The translations under genes were made by a program, and so were the position numbers. DNA of 64,000 bases. It comes from Glandiceps talaboti. Lineage: Eukaryota > Hemichordata > Enteropneusta > Spengelidae. Shown in pieces: positions 1 to 12,649 of the stretch. Location of the stretch: contig NC_135553.1 of the NCBI RefSeq assembly GCF_964340395.1, positions 5,380,001-5,444,000 on the forward strand, written 5' to 3'. The first letter of the stretch is position 1, and the number at the start of each line of letters is the position of its first letter. The notes below the pieces were generated by a model, which saw nothing but the letters and a program-made list of their open reading frames with translations, did no database searches and was not told the DNA's origin.

Positions 1-82
1 GAATATTTCAGACACTAAACTGCGAGAGCGTGAAGCAAACTTAATGAGGTTTTAGAATGGGATAAAATCCTTGAATATGTAA

Positions 83-785
83 TTATATTGGACAGTACAA
101 TATATTTACTTTGAAACGGTAAATTGGAAATGAATGTGACATTTCGATCAATCTACTATGGACCTTGATCACGCAATGATTTAATTCGTCAGCATTAATG
201 TTTCTCTCTGAAACTGTGGAATAATAGTGTCCATAAATTGATGGTAGTTGGTATCCTTGGTCCATGTTCATGGTGGGTCTCCTCTGTCTGATGCAAATAG
301 CTTCCTTTACTTTATGTTTTAACCAGTGCTGTTCTCTGTCTAAAACCTGCTAAGTGTTATCCCAGGACACATTGTGACCAGTCTTTTTACAGTGGTCCCC
401 AACTTCGGTGGCCTTATCCCTCTTTGTGTGCTCTTTGAATCAGACGCTGAGGGGGCGTTTGGACTCCCCGATGTAGGTATGGCTGCTGTCCTGATCACAT
501 GTGATGTGGTAAATCGTGCCACAGAGTTTGTTCTTTCGGTGTTTTGTCCTTGGGGTGCACTAGCAATGTGTGCAGGGTGTTGCTTGGCTGGTGGTACAAA
601 TTAACACCATGAGATTGGAAAACTCTGAACAGTTGTTCAGAGAGTCCCTGTAGATAAGGTAGTCCCAGTATGCGCTGGCTAGTTGGGGGAGTATTGGACT
701 TACTGACAGTTGGCTTGGTAGTTCTTGGTGGTATGTTGAGGGTCCACTCCTCATTGTCATTGCCCCTCAATGTGTTGTTCAGCAA
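83..785 (-). pseudogene. 3' end of a Penelope-like retroelement with a broken GIY-YIG endonuclease domain
   Basis: Read on the minus strand, this fragment encodes the C-terminal part of a retroelement polyprotein. It has a linker ending in LLVHPKDKTPK, then CGTIYHITC and HTYIGES, which are the two halves of the GIY-YIG nuclease signature. After these come FKEHTKRDKA, a GDHCKKTGHNV stretch, and the typical tail VKEAICIRQRRPTMNMDQGYQ. Reading is interrupted by a frameshift near 550-565, by TGA at 442-440 where an Arg is expected, and by TAG at 352-350. Homology stops abruptly just above 785, so the reverse transcriptase part is missing, as in a 5'-truncated insertion. The family is assigned from the GIY-YIG arrangement known in Penelope-like elements. 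It is a dead copy. Confidence 0.8.
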
Positions 786-2375
786 TTGTAATTATATTAT
801 TTATTCGTTTTAGGAAATTCATTTTTTTTTAGATATCCAAGGTTTATATAAACAAATAAAACAAATACAGATGAAGATAAAGAGACACATAGAGTCACTC
901 ATGTAAAGCCAAGTACAAATACTTATAGGCATCAACACAGACTTGTAAATTTGTACCATACACAATGGAACACTACCAGTGGTTCTACAGTACACAAATA
1001 GACACATACACACAAACATGTACATGCATATTCATATTCATAATCACACAAATACATCCCCGATATGCTTGTATCATTCATATCCTTACACGCTACAGGC
1101 ATTCTCGCAAAACAGAGCTGTTATTTCTTCCGCAACACTGACTTGGACAGTGCCGTAAGAGAGGGTGTAGTTTTACAATGACTACAGGAGGCAAAACATG
1201 AAACATTTCAAAACACAAAAATATATACATGTATATAATAAAGAAACATCAAGATTGTAAAACATGTAAAATTTGCAAATACTTGTAAACAGAATCTTTT
1301 CAATTGGAAATATATGTTTATCTTTTTTTAAATAAAAAATCAACAGGTGGTTGAAAATATGATTATCTATAAGCTAAACATAAAATATTTCATTTTAGTG
1401 CTGACCAGTCAGACAAAAAAAAATCAAAAAATATAATCATTTGCAGCAAATTTCTGCCAAACCTCAATAAAAAATATTGAACTTTTTGTTTCATAATTAT
1501 GTATATCTATAGATTTGACTACTTCTGTACTAATGCATGTGTCATCAAAACCTACATTGGTACTTGGCAACACAATATTATTTTTAGTCTTCTATGATAC
1601 TATACACAGGATAATACACATTTCTCATTGTCAGATGTCATATGACTTGAGTAAGCCATTTTTCATCTCGCGGCAAATCTCACGATATCCGCATGAGCAA
1701 CTGCATCCATAGCAACTATGTGAGGGTGGTCAAGCTGAAAGTGTCAAACGCTTAGCAACACGATTGTTCTCAACATCATCGCACATGGTCACGGCGAACG
1801 CTTGACCACGATCACATGATTGACAACCGTTGTTGCTAGGTATATTTGCATATCTCACGAGATCTGTAATGAGACGTAAAATCCCTTATTGAGCACCTGT
1901 TAGAAATCTCATACAGATTGTAGACAATCCAAAGTGTCGACTGACCATACTACTCAAATTAATGTTATTCCATAAATTTTATCATCAAAATATGTAACAG
2001 TAACAATGAAATAACCTGTGACAGCTACTGGTGGGCTGTAATAAGATATTAAAAAATTCATGTCTGGGTGTCAGTTAGATATTAGTCCCAAATATTCTTC
2101 TTCATTCAGATGAAAAAAATATGAGTGACTTAAGGGACCTTGTTACTCTTCGATCAACTTATACTGACAAATCCTCAGGTTACAAGTATTTTCTGGCTAA
2201 ACGAAGATAAGTATTGGGGAATACAGATATATAAGTATACCTCCTCAAGCACAATTTATGAAAACTCAAGTAAAATAATAATAGTGATTTGGAATGTTTT
2301 GACTCATATTTTGAACATTGCAGAACCAGTGAATGAGTGATGTAGATGCAAGTAGTCACGATGTAGCCCAATCAT
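786..2375. other. Intergenic AT-rich sequence
   Basis: No credible coding region is seen. ORFs on both strands are short, compositionally biased and resemble nothing I know. The only clear structure is the imperfect inverted repeat at 1710-1838. Confidence 0.5.
1710..1838. repeat. Imperfect inverted repeat, foldback-like
   Basis: GTGGTCAAGC at 1726-1735 is perfectly complementary to GCTTGACCAC at 1800-1809. The pairing extends outward imperfectly through an ATGTGA/TCACAT block to TAGCAAC (1710-1716) against GTTGCTA (1832-1838). The loop of about 64 nt contains another GC-richer stretch. It may be a relic of a small non-autonomous DNA element. No clear target-site duplication was found. Confidence 0.45.
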
Positions 2376-2442
2376 AGTATTATAACCCACGTTTTTAGTT
2401 CAATCAAACAACTTCGACTCAGCTTGTGGGTGGTATAATACT
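2376..2442. repeat. Short inverted repeat
   Basis: GTATTATAACCCAC on the left matches, with one extra C and one mismatch, the reverse complement of GTGGGTGGTATAATAC on the right, separated by about 30 nt. It could form a stem of about 15 bp. The symmetry is typical of ends of small inverted-repeat elements, but it is short enough to be chance. Confidence 0.4.
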
Positions 2443-2591
2443 TCTTGGCATTATTTACCACGCATTGCACTGTAAGTGCTACGCTCTGATCAAGGTTAGG
2501 ATGTGGGAGTTGAAATATTAGGCAGCCCTAAAAAGGTATCATTTGTATCAAATGGAACATTGAACAGTAAACAACTCCAATGGTGTAGTTG

Positions 2592-2812
2592 CTGTTCTTG
2601 TTATTTAGTATTTTAGAGGAAGTGTGTATGTGGAGCAGATGTCATTTGCTTGTTCATGATTGCCTCTGCAGTTGTCTTCACTGAAGTAGAGAGGGTTATT
2701 TTTGTGTTTCCCCATGGATATGCATACTGCATTGGCTGACAAACACATATAAAAAAGACCGATGTGAGGGCATTTAAGTGACCAGAAACAATTCTTTTCT
2801 CTTTTTTTTGGC
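2592..2812 (+). repeat. Dispersed repeat family A, copy 1
   Basis: This segment is clearly similar to 11150-11475 in the same orientation. Shared blocks include GCAGATGTCATTTGCTTG, TTCATGATTG, TGCAGTTGTCTTCACTGA, GAGGGTTATTTTTG and, at the far end, GACCAGAAACAATTCTTTT. Copy 2 is longer because of internal inserted sequence. The family identity is unknown, and no coding capacity is conserved between the copies. Confidence 0.7.
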
Positions 2813-3365
2813 CTAACAATATATGTTATTTACTTCTAATCAGTCCCATTGATTCTCTAAGTTACACATTTTATAATTTATATACTAACCTACTGTTGAC
2901 ATCTGCTGAATCAATTTGCCTATAAATGCATAGTAATGAGTATTCATGAATATGAAATGACCCACCAGCACTTCTTCATGCTGGGGAGAAACCCTAAAAT
3001 GGGCCAACTAGTTTTCTATCCTGGCAGGATTTTTCAAAGAAGGGGCAAATATGGTGAAATAGTGTATACGGGAACACTGATAAATAACTAAAGTTCACAT
3101 CTCACATTAGTGACTTTGTCTATATTCCAGCAAAATTGAAACTGTAGGTTCAATTACAATACACATGTAAACAAATCAACTATGTATTACTGCAAAGTAC
3201 AATATCCTACAATTTCCCTGTGGTTTCCTTTTCAATCTTTGATAGCCACACTTAACTGCAGCTTAACAGAAATGTATGTAGTTCATTTCACACAGATTAA
3301 TTCTGACTAGGTTAACCTATCAAACGCTGTCGCTGACAGCAGAGAGTAGGTCCCAAGTGCAAGGC

Positions 3366-3494
3366 AGGTCACACATGATTGCATGTTAATCAGAATGAAA
3401 CTTGACAAGAAGCAAAATCTGTCCTGCCTGCAACATACACAAATATCAGGCAGGTCAAAGGTCATAGGTCATTCAAACATGTACACTAAGGTCA
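3366..3494 (+). promoter_or_regulatory. Cluster of five AGGTCA nuclear-receptor half-sites
   Basis: AGGTCA occurs at 3366-3371, 3452-3457, 3459-3464, 3466-3471 and 3489-3494. The middle three are spaced by exactly one base, making two overlapping DR1 elements. DR1 is the known binding arrangement for RXR heterodimers, HNF4 and COUP-TF type receptors. It lies about 16 kb upstream of the SMG1 start, and no nearer gene was recognised, so the target is unknown. Chance or repeat origin cannot be excluded. Confidence 0.35.
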
Positions 3495-3639
3495 TGATAT
3501 GCAACATACTGGACATAACCTTCTTCTTTTCTAAATTTTTTTGTGCTGGGAATTCCTTCCAGCGATTTTCTTTTTATGCAGACTAATAAACAAACATAAA
3601 CACAACCACACAATTCTACTGAAATCCATTCCGGTTTTG

Positions 3640-3998
3640 GGACTATCTGACAGGGCTATGTTGCATGCTCCATATCGCATCACTGTTAGGCTTTCCCAGT
3701 CAGTCCACAGGCTATCCTGGAGTCACCCAGGACTGGCATACACAGTGCCAGCAGGCTCTGTGTGAGCAGTCATCCTTGACTTTTTGAGTCAATACTCCAA
3801 GGGTCCCCAAATTCACACTCATCTTGTGAGTGAAGGCCAAGTGATACAGCCTACCCATTGAGACTACAGAACACTCACCCTGGGTTTGGGTCAATCACAG
3901 AACAATCCCCTGAGTGTCTCCATTCTGATTTGAACCCATGACTTCCCAACTGATAATCCTGAGCACAGAGCACTATACCACAGGGAGCTGGCTGGACT
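3640..3998 (-). mobile_element. tRNA-derived SINE
   Basis: On the minus strand the element opens near 3998 with a tRNA-like head. An A-box region, AGCTCCCTGTGGTATAGTGC (about 3969-3988), is followed about 35 bases later by a near-perfect B box, GGGTTCAAATC (3927-3937). The spacing and the intervening sequence resemble the D-arm to T-arm interval of a tRNA. The rest, down to about 3640, is an unrelated body. A functional tRNA is excluded because no acceptor stem closes. The lower boundary is approximate. Confidence 0.6.
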
Positions 3999-4698
3999 TG
4001 ACATTAAACAAGTAACCAAAAGTTTGATATAGCACAGCACAACAGCTACAGTTTTGTTTTGAAAGTAATATGTAGATGCATACACTGAAGAGATGCCAGT
4101 ATTGTGTACATCTTTATAGTTACACCTCATGACATGTATCTAATTTAAGTCAGAAATATAATTTTTGACCTAAAATATTACAGAAAATTGCCCTACAAAT
4201 AGTTTTAATACAGGATGACAGATATCACCTCCCACTGAATAAACCTACAGTGACTCTCAACCCTAGGAACATTTCAGAAATTAACATTCTATTCAAAGAT
4301 ATTTACTCAAGTGGAACTTTCAGGCAACTTGACATTACAACCTATTTACCAATTTCAAATAACTCACTAGGTTTTGCTCCAATAGATGTAACTTTTTTTT
4401 TCTATCTTTGGTAATTTTTGCTGCCTATAGACACCATATTACATGTACATTATTATTATTTCATTTGTAAAAATCTAATATCAATTTTATAACATTTGTA
4501 GAAACTTAATATAACGATAAAACAAACAACTTCTGTCTCAGCATCAAATCAGATAAAGTGTACCCAAAGGATAGTATCTACTACAATGTGATGTATCTTG
4601 ATGTCTCATCATGTTATCAGCATCACAACATTCCAGCAAATGTCAACATCCTATCACGAAATTAATTTTACTAAATGTGGACATATACATAGATTCTT

Positions 4699-4815
4699 AG
4701 TCTTTGGGTTGGTGTGGTTATATATAGATATAATAGTCTTTGGGTCAGTTTGGTTATACATAGTCTAGATACAAAGTCTTTGGGTCAGTGGTTATATACA
4801 TAGACACATAGTCTT
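4699..4815 (+). repeat. Short tandem repeat, three copies of about 36-40 bp
   Basis: AGTCTTTGGGT starts at 4699, 4734 and 4774. Each start is followed by a GG-TTATA(T/C)ATAGA block and a few diverged bases. A fourth unit is cut off at AGTCTTA. This is a degenerate minisatellite in noncoding DNA. Confidence 0.65.
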
Positions 4816-7009
4816 AATGTCTGCAGTTCCTGGATTATCTCTGTCTTACTCATCCATGTCAAGGATAATACTACGATATTAAATTTTTTCCATAAATCTT
4901 TAATAAAGAAGAACAGACTACAAAAAAAAAAGAAGCCGCTATACCCTTCAAGCAGTAGACTGTAATATCTCATTCCTGATATGCTGTTGAGTCCTATGAT
5001 GACTTGTGTATGTAATGGAGTAAACTTTAGATGATCAACAGTTGATGCTAGCACTCTTTTTTCTTTCTTTTGCAGAGTATATATTCTGTAGGGTAAATTT
5101 TAATAATATTTTGAAAAGTGCTGAGGATATGATTTTTTTTTGCTGACGTAGAATGTCTTACTACCAAAATCTTTTTGTATACAAATCAAAACCTGAATAC
5201 AGCATAATTTACCAGCTACAAAATTGTTTGGGTAACTGTAATCTCCTGAAATTGACTCAACAAATGTAATTTAAGGAACAGCATTTTATATGATGGTAGT
5301 TTGTAAATGTCACATGAAAGTACAAAAATGTGTTTTGTGGATTACTATGAAAATTCTGACCATAAATTTTTTTTGGTGTAGAAATAAATCCAAATTTTTT
5401 GCTGACATCAAAAAGTACTGTATGTACTAGTAGAGGTTTGGTCGTCATGTTTACAGATACCTCATACATTGAATTGTATGGACACATCTAATAGATGTAA
5501 TCTCATTGAATGTCAACAGGTATAACACACATGACATAGTGACTGTATATATATATCCTATTACCCTGATAAATGTAATTCTAAACTCACTGATACTATG
5601 AGTCCATGACTTAATCCTGAAATCAATCATAATCTAATATTATGTGTTTTCAGTTTCAAATCCTCTCATTATATCAAGACTCAATAAAACACACAAATTT
5701 TAATCAAAGACTCAATAAACTGCAAACTGCATGCAACAATAAATATACTAGATATGTAATTATTGAGCAAAAAAAGGTTTTAATTTACTAGACTCGATGT
5801 CGCCTTTTTGAGGAACAAATATATTTAGTATTATCTGACATCGTTCAGCCATGCCTGTCCATGTTATACACATATACCTTCAAATTTCCGTTTCTTGTTT
5901 TCTATCATGCATTAACATTAGTTTTGTATGCTATGATGACATGTCAGTCACGCCATCATTTAATCATATATAACATACATGTTACTACATTGACTGTCAG
6001 AAAGAAATGACTATGTTCATATAAATCATTAAAGTACTTTGCGGAAGGTTCAGCAAGCAATTCTTTGTATTTGCTTTCACTGATCACCTTTCAGCCAACA
6101 GAAGTTCAAAATTCTGAACACAGTTTACACATTCTAGTTCAATATTTTAAATGTATGCCTGTGTGTGAGCAACTGCATAATATACGTACACAAAGCAAAA
6201 GTGAGAATAGTATATGGCATACATAATATCATATTACAGACCTGTATTATCTATTTTTATGAAACTACTACTTACATAAAGTCACAAGGTCTGTGAAATA
6301 AACATCAACGCTTATATTTACAGAGATAATACCCATCTAATTCATGGTTTTTAGCATAAAGTACAAATACTAACATCATTTTCCTAAGGAGCATATTTGT
6401 TAAGGTTTCAACTTTTTTCCAAAAAGATACTGGGGGCGGGTGGGGGGGGGGGGGGGGGAGAGGCAACAACATTGTAAGATAACATATAGCTATGCCATAA
6501 TGATGCCATATGGTTTCTAAATACAAGTTACAACACAAACAATATTAACAGTAAACAATGAAAGTATAACTGACACATCTCAGATAGTGTTTACATACCA
6601 TGTTTGTGACAATACACTCATATTTATAACCAAAAGGTATGGCAGTGGTTAATACTATGAACTAATACTATTATTGCAACACAATGACATACATAAGCTG
6701 TTCAACACTGAACATTGATTTAAAGGGACTGAAATAAAAAAAAATTTCTTTGGTAGTCCTACTGGGTTACCACTTTCAGAAACTGGTAGCCCAAGAATGA
6801 TGACCGATAGTCCTATATTCCTGAAGTGAAAACTGAGTTCCTCGATTGGAAATATGTCTGATATTAAAATAGCTTCATGTTCGTAAATCTTCCATCTTTT
6901 AAATCTTCACATAATCAGCTGCAAACTATGGTAGCCCCATTACAAGAATTGGTAGTCTGTGGGAACGAGACTACTGTTGATTTTAAGTCCTGTTTAATTA
7001 TTATACCCT
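4816..7009. other. Intergenic AT-rich sequence with one G tract
   Basis: No coding region was recognised on either strand. A pyrimidine-rich acceptor-like sequence ends at 5075, but it is followed by stops in all frames. A G18 run occupies 6442-6458 next to other G clusters and could form a G-quadruplex on the + strand. Confidence 0.45.
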
Positions 7010-7165
7010 CAGTAGGGTGGTGTTTCTGCTAGCTACAATGTAAATTGAATACAAAGTGATTACATCCACACAAAAGAGGCACTGCTATCACCACATTGAA
7101 AAGCAGTTTTAGTTTGTGTCTATCTTCAATAAGGCAAGCCTACACCTTGATTGTTGCTAAAGCAT
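7010..7165 (+). repeat. Dispersed repeat family B, copy 1
   Basis: Similar to 28010-28180 in the same orientation. Shared blocks include TCCACACAA, CACCACATTGAA, TAGTTTGTGTCTAT and the TTGATTGTTG/TCAATTGCTG block that follows. A third, opposite-strand partial copy lies at about 27590-27675. The family is unknown and noncoding. Confidence 0.5.
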
Positions 7166-7810
7166 TTCACTATTACCTTTGGCTAGACAGGCACTGTTGT
7201 GAAAGTCATTGTCAATGATAATAAATACACATATATACTATCTGCCTACTGGGAAATCATGAAGGACTTACTTATAGTAAGGTGATACAATTAATGTCTT
7301 TCTAAATCCCGATCACCAAAGAATAAGACAAATATATCAGCAACTACGTAATGAGTAAAATCACAACTATAGTAATATGGATATGATGAAAGTATAAGTA
7401 ATTACTCATAACTTGATTAGGTTTCCAATTATTTGCCACAGAGGTTGAATAACTGAGATTATAGTGTCATTCAAATATATTGATAATCAAAAAAATCTCA
7501 TAACCCTTTTCATTTAATGTTTGGATTCATGATGTGAAAATTAAATGTTTAAGTTGCCAGGCATGATATTTGAGTACTTGAAATAAATCATACAGTTCAA
7601 TAAAAATAACCCCAAAATATAAAACCCGCAATGTGTGACTTGCTTGTCAAAAGGATTTTTGTACTATACCACATCATATTGTGTGCAATTCACCTTTAAT
7701 ACATTCACACAAACAAGACCTTGCTCTAACATGTTTTTTGGGGGTTTTTTTTTATTGAAAACACATTCACATGTCTACATTTCATATCTTCATTTGTACA
7801 ACATGATACT

Positions 7811-7978
7811 GCCCTTAAAACTCACCTATTTCGGTCTTAAATCTCACTCACTTGCACACTTCTCTCTACATCCTTGCTATGTTTTCAATTGTTTTTTATG
7901 TATCCTCTCATTTTGTTAATAGTTCTGTGTCTGGAGCTCGTCAGAGAACAGGCCCATTATTATTATTTTATTATTATA
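7811..7978 (+). mobile_element. Possible LINE or SINE 3' tail
   Basis: A short CPLKLTYF-like reading (7811-7840) resembles the Lys-Thr-Leu-Phe end of LINE polyproteins. About 90 bases on comes GGAGCTCGTCAGAGAACAGG and an ATT-rich microsatellite tail. The microsatellite-tailed layout suggests a retroposon end. The protein resemblance is weak. Confidence 0.25.
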
Positions 7979-7999
7979 CATTAGGTAAGATAAGATTAG

Positions 8000-10900
8000 A
8001 TAGGATATACCTTTACTACAACTGTATAGAAAATTGATAATTCTATTTGGGTACTTAAAGTGTAATAAAGATATTAAGAACACTAAAATGAAATAGGCTA
8101 ATGTTCTAAGTATAGAAGTAAAACAATTTTCTTGAATAAAATATTTTCACGAGTATAGATGAAATTTTAAGTCTGGTTACAAGCAATATGTATTGGTTGT
8201 CGTCATATTGTACATCTATATAGAATGGCTATATAGTAGAGCTGTATTCCTTACATTGTCAAACCAAACCTATCGTCTTCATCTCTATATACATTACATG
8301 ACATGGCACAGCCATGATCTACATGTCAAGTCATACTGCAGTAGTTCTTTTGATGTTTGCCAGCACACTCAGTATCAACAGTTCAAATCGCAATCAATAC
8401 AGTATGGCTTTATTCCCTGACTTTAAAAGTACAATTTATAGCACTTTGACAACTTCCTTATAGCCTTCACAGATTACTATATTTCCTACTTTTCACCCTT
8501 TTTCACTATCTAATTCTGATTGAACACCTGTTAGTAGAAATGTCATAGTGCAACATGTTTGAATGAAAAGAGAGTGCATTATTGATTTTTTTTTTACATT
8601 GTGACCTCTGCGAACAGATTTCTGTAACATTTGCATTTTACCTTTTGCAATTAGATTGGCATTCTGAAATTTACATAGTCACGGCAATCAAAAATGATGA
8701 AAGACTATATCTGAGATAGAAATACAGTATGTGATTTGTTCCGAAACCATTACAGAGTGGTTGTTATTAGCTATTAGAATATGAATACCATCACTTGAGA
8801 AACGCAATCACATCACCATGTTTCACTTCTCTATTTTTTCATAATTTTTTGCATCCCACATTTATTCTGGTATTTAAAGTTTAAAGATCAAGATTACAAT
8901 ACCAGGTTCTCATATTAGTCTTATCTACCTAATCAATAGTCTGGATGTCGATGTGGTATCAATCATCTCTAAGAGAGATCTTAAGATTTGAAGCCAAGGA
9001 TAGCACTAGACTAGGTAATCAGAGGAGCCATAAGATTGCATAGGAGTATTCTCCTGTCCTCAACCAACTGTATCGAAGTCTCTACCAGGCAACAATTTTT
9101 CACTCCTATATTTTCATACGAATCCAAACTGGGAATTTAACACCATTATTGTATAAATATGAGTTGGTTATTTGACTTGTGTGCTGTCATCTCCACTTAT
9201 CCTATATGGCTCAATTCTTAATATAATACATAACAATTATTAACATAGTGATATTTTTCACAAGTTAAAAGCTTTGCTCATAATAAGGATAATGGAAAAA
9301 CAGCGCTTAGACTTTCGCAAAACTCTGAGGAGTGGATCACAGTGACATGTAATGATGTACATGTATATTTGATACTGGTAAGATGTAGGACATGTGGTAA
9401 TCATAGAAGGCTTGTCCGTACCTTCAGGTAAAAAAAGAGTTACTTGAGAAGTCAAGGGGATGGTTGTCACTGGTTACACGGATTACTTTGATCTGACATG
9501 AATATTATATGGAATCCCGTGTTCATCGGTCATCATACTGTATGGATGCCAAGTTGTATGCATTCTAACAGAAAACACAGGATTTATGTCATCACAACAC
9601 TTGCCTACATCCTCTAAGTGCTAAAAATATTACTTAAAACATTCACAATTGCTGTTATTTTCCCTGTATTCTCTTAAATTGAGTTGAAGCTTCATTCATT
9701 TTGCAAATATAGGGTTAGCACTATATTATTGTGTTTAACTTTTAGTGACTGTAGTGACAATGTCACTTTTTGTTTGTCACTCAGATTTTATTCTGCTGAA
9801 TGAAAGGAAAGAAAAGAATGTACAAAGTCATTTACTTGGGTATAATTATAGTTTGAAATTCAAAGCTTTAAAACAAATTTATTCAAACTGAAATGTAGGT
9901 ATTTTCTGTGGGTGGGGTGGGGTGGGGTGGGGTGGGGAAGAGGGGGTAGGGGTAGAAGGATCTATTAAACTGAACTTTTAAATCTAACACAAATATTAGT
10001 ACTATAACTATTCCTGTTTTCATTCCAACAGTAATTATTAACAAAATATTTTTTTCAACAGAACAGTTTTCTCCAAAAGCAATAAATTATTTTGCATAGT
10101 TTTGTACTTATGATATATTTGGTCAAATTTGGAAGATGTATTGATGTTTTGTTTTGTTTTAAAGTTTTTCTAAGAACTCACTACCTAGTGCACAACATCT
10201 TTGTTTGACTGCCACCTAAACTAAACTACATGCATGTGTATTACAGCATATCTGAAGGACATTGACAGTCTTCCCAGGGGAATGCACAACATTCCTTCAA
10301 GGGAAGCAACTTTCAATACACAACATGTCTCTCTAAATGTCTTTGTACAAACCAGAACAGGTACTGCTACGACTATGTAATAGAGTTTAATACATCCAAT
10401 AGTTTATTTTACCTCATCTGTTTTGATCTAAAGTCAGTAACCAGATCACTGTACTGTGAGGAGAATGAACCCATTGTACATCTTAAACTCATTTTTCAAC
10501 CCAAGTTAATCCAATCATTAGAATTTTGAAGCAACAATTCATCACAAAGTGTCCCACTTATGCAATTACACTGTCATAGAAGACTGGCAATGGCAGTGAA
10601 TAAAATCAAATTACAAACTCAAACCAAACCTATGAACAAAAATTTGACCTTTACAATTTGTTTTTGAAGCAGTATAAATAACACTTACATGAAATTCCTA
10701 TTTCAAGTTTTTATAGCAAAACATCAGTATGAGTTGGTCTCACGGGAATTGACATTTTTTAATCATCATAGCGTCATGTATTATGCATAATTAATGATGT
10801 ACAATGACTACTTTGCAACCTATTGGTTAGGGTTATTAAATATGTTATGATTTATGGTTCAGTACCTATAATATGACAATCCTAGTCAATGTCAATATTT

Positions 10901-11149
10901 TAGTTCTTAAAAAATACATACCTTTATTTGGAACGTTTCAATTCTAATTTTTAATAAATGGTAATATCATTTTTTCCTGATCTGATATTTTCCCCCCAAA
11001 TTATGGTCAGGTTCAGGAAATTTAAGGTCTGTTAGGCAAAAAAAAAAATTGTTTCTGGTCAGAACAGTTCGTCTAAAATGGTGTGACATGGTTTTTTTGT
11101 TGTTGGTTTTTTTAATTCTCAACAAACCTGTCAGTCTACTATTTATGGC
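8000..11149. other. Intergenic sequence with a GGGGT array
   Basis: I see no gene here. A short (GGGGT)n array at 9911-9937 is followed by further G clusters to about 9950, giving a G-rich stretch with quadruplex potential. The rest is AT-rich unique-looking sequence with short unrelated ORFs. Confidence 0.45.
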
Positions 11150-11475
11150 AGTTACTGTTCTTTTTATTTAGTACTTTAAGTGTGTATGTGGGGCAGATGT
11201 CATTTGCTTGTTCATGATTGGCTCTGCAGTTGTCTTCACTGATGTAGGGAGGGTTATTTTTGTTTCCCCACAGATCTGCAGACAGTATGGGCTGGACAAA
11301 TATGAAAAAACAAGTCATTGAAAAAGACAGTCCCCGCTATGATTAGGTTTTAAGGAACTGGCAGTTTATGTTGTCATTTTCGAGGTATGCATTTTCTTGA
11401 TATCACTACTCTGATCACACAACAACACTTGTGAACCTAAACGCTGACCAGAAACAATTCTTTTTTTTTTTTGCC
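11150..11475 (+). repeat. Dispersed repeat family A, copy 2
   Basis: Second copy of the sequence at 2592-2812, in direct orientation. The match runs through GGGGCAGATGTCATTTGC, the CACTGATGTAG-GAGGGTTATTTTTG block and GACCAGAAACAATTCTTTT. An extra stretch of about 100 bases is present before the last block. Unknown family. Confidence 0.7.
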
Positions 11476-12460
11476 TTAGGTCATGAGAAATGGCAAACTA
11501 TCCAAATAAGGCCACTCAGATATGTGAAACCTTCCAAGGGAACAATAAAGGACTAAAATGACATAACAAGATTGAACGGTCATGGACTCTAGGTTCACAG
11601 TATTATGTGAAAATTTCTATTTACAGAATCCAAAAATTTCTTGGCAGCAAATCACAAATACATCTGAATGTCAACCAATCTTTCTGAAAGCTTACTTCAG
11701 CACTGCAAAGAATATGAGAAACTGACTTAGAGTTTAAAACCACCCAGAATAGTAATTTTTACTTAAAATGCAAAAACGAACCAGAATAGTCTTTTTTTTT
11801 TACTTCTGCATGTCACCAGGTAAAATTATGTTACAGCAATATCCTGAATACTCTAGGTATGACTCATCTCATGATAAATTCTTTTATTTCAATTTCCCAA
11901 CTAGATAATACAATATATTCAAATTGGAATTGATCATACACAGCTGCGATTTACTACCTTTCTACATAAATTTTCAAAGAGGATTTTCAAAACGTGATTA
12001 TTCTTTCAAGGATTTGAATGGAAGATGTCTGAGTGGTATACTTTGATGTCTTAATAATTCTTCATGGCATCCAGTAAAACTTGAGTACCATCACACAATG
12101 GTGTAGTAATATCACGACGTTCAATAGTCATCATTACGTACAGCAGTTAAGGACCTTCGGGGTGTTTTTTTAACATTGCAGTGGTCAATACAACTTTTGT
12201 GAATGGAGATGAGTTGATTCAGGCCAAGGATTATACATTCTTCTATCTATATTCCTTTGACATACATTGTATTTATCATGAGTTTGTATTTTTTTTCCTG
12301 CTATGCACCTTTAAACTTAGAAATTTCTATTTGTAAATTAAATTATGTTTTTCATTTTCTCTTTTCTCTCTTGAGCATTTGTTGGATTTGTTTGGTAAAC
12401 GAATAAATGTGTAGAAAATTTCATTAGAATCAATGCAGTAGTTTTTGAGATATTGTGTTC

Positions 12461-12462
<2 letters not shown>

Positions 12463-12517
<55 letters not shown>

Positions 12518-12576
12518 AACATACACAGACACAGAGACAGAGGCAGACAGAGATAGAGAGAGGGGGTGAGAGAGAC

Positions 12577-12615
<39 letters not shown>

Positions 12616-12641
12616 CACACACACACACACACACAGACAGA
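12463..12641 (+). repeat. Compound ACAG/CA microsatellite
   Basis: A perfect (ACAG)n run opens the array, followed by an interrupted AGAG/ACAG middle section, a second (ACAG)n run and a short (AC)n. The ORFs across it, Cys/Leu/Ser or Thr/Asp/Arg/Gln in all frames, are artefacts of the repeat and not genes. Confidence 0.95.
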
Positions 12642-12649
12642 CAATCAAG

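Noticed and set aside
3920-4000. tRNA gene on the minus strand
   Set aside because: A-box and B-box sequences are present, but no acceptor stem pairs and the sequence continues into an unrelated body; a tRNA-derived SINE explains it better.
5040-5100. Good-looking splice acceptor (pyrimidine tract then TTTTGCAG) on the + strand at 5075
   Set aside because: All three frames after it close within a few codons to about 70 bases, with no homology; treated as chance.
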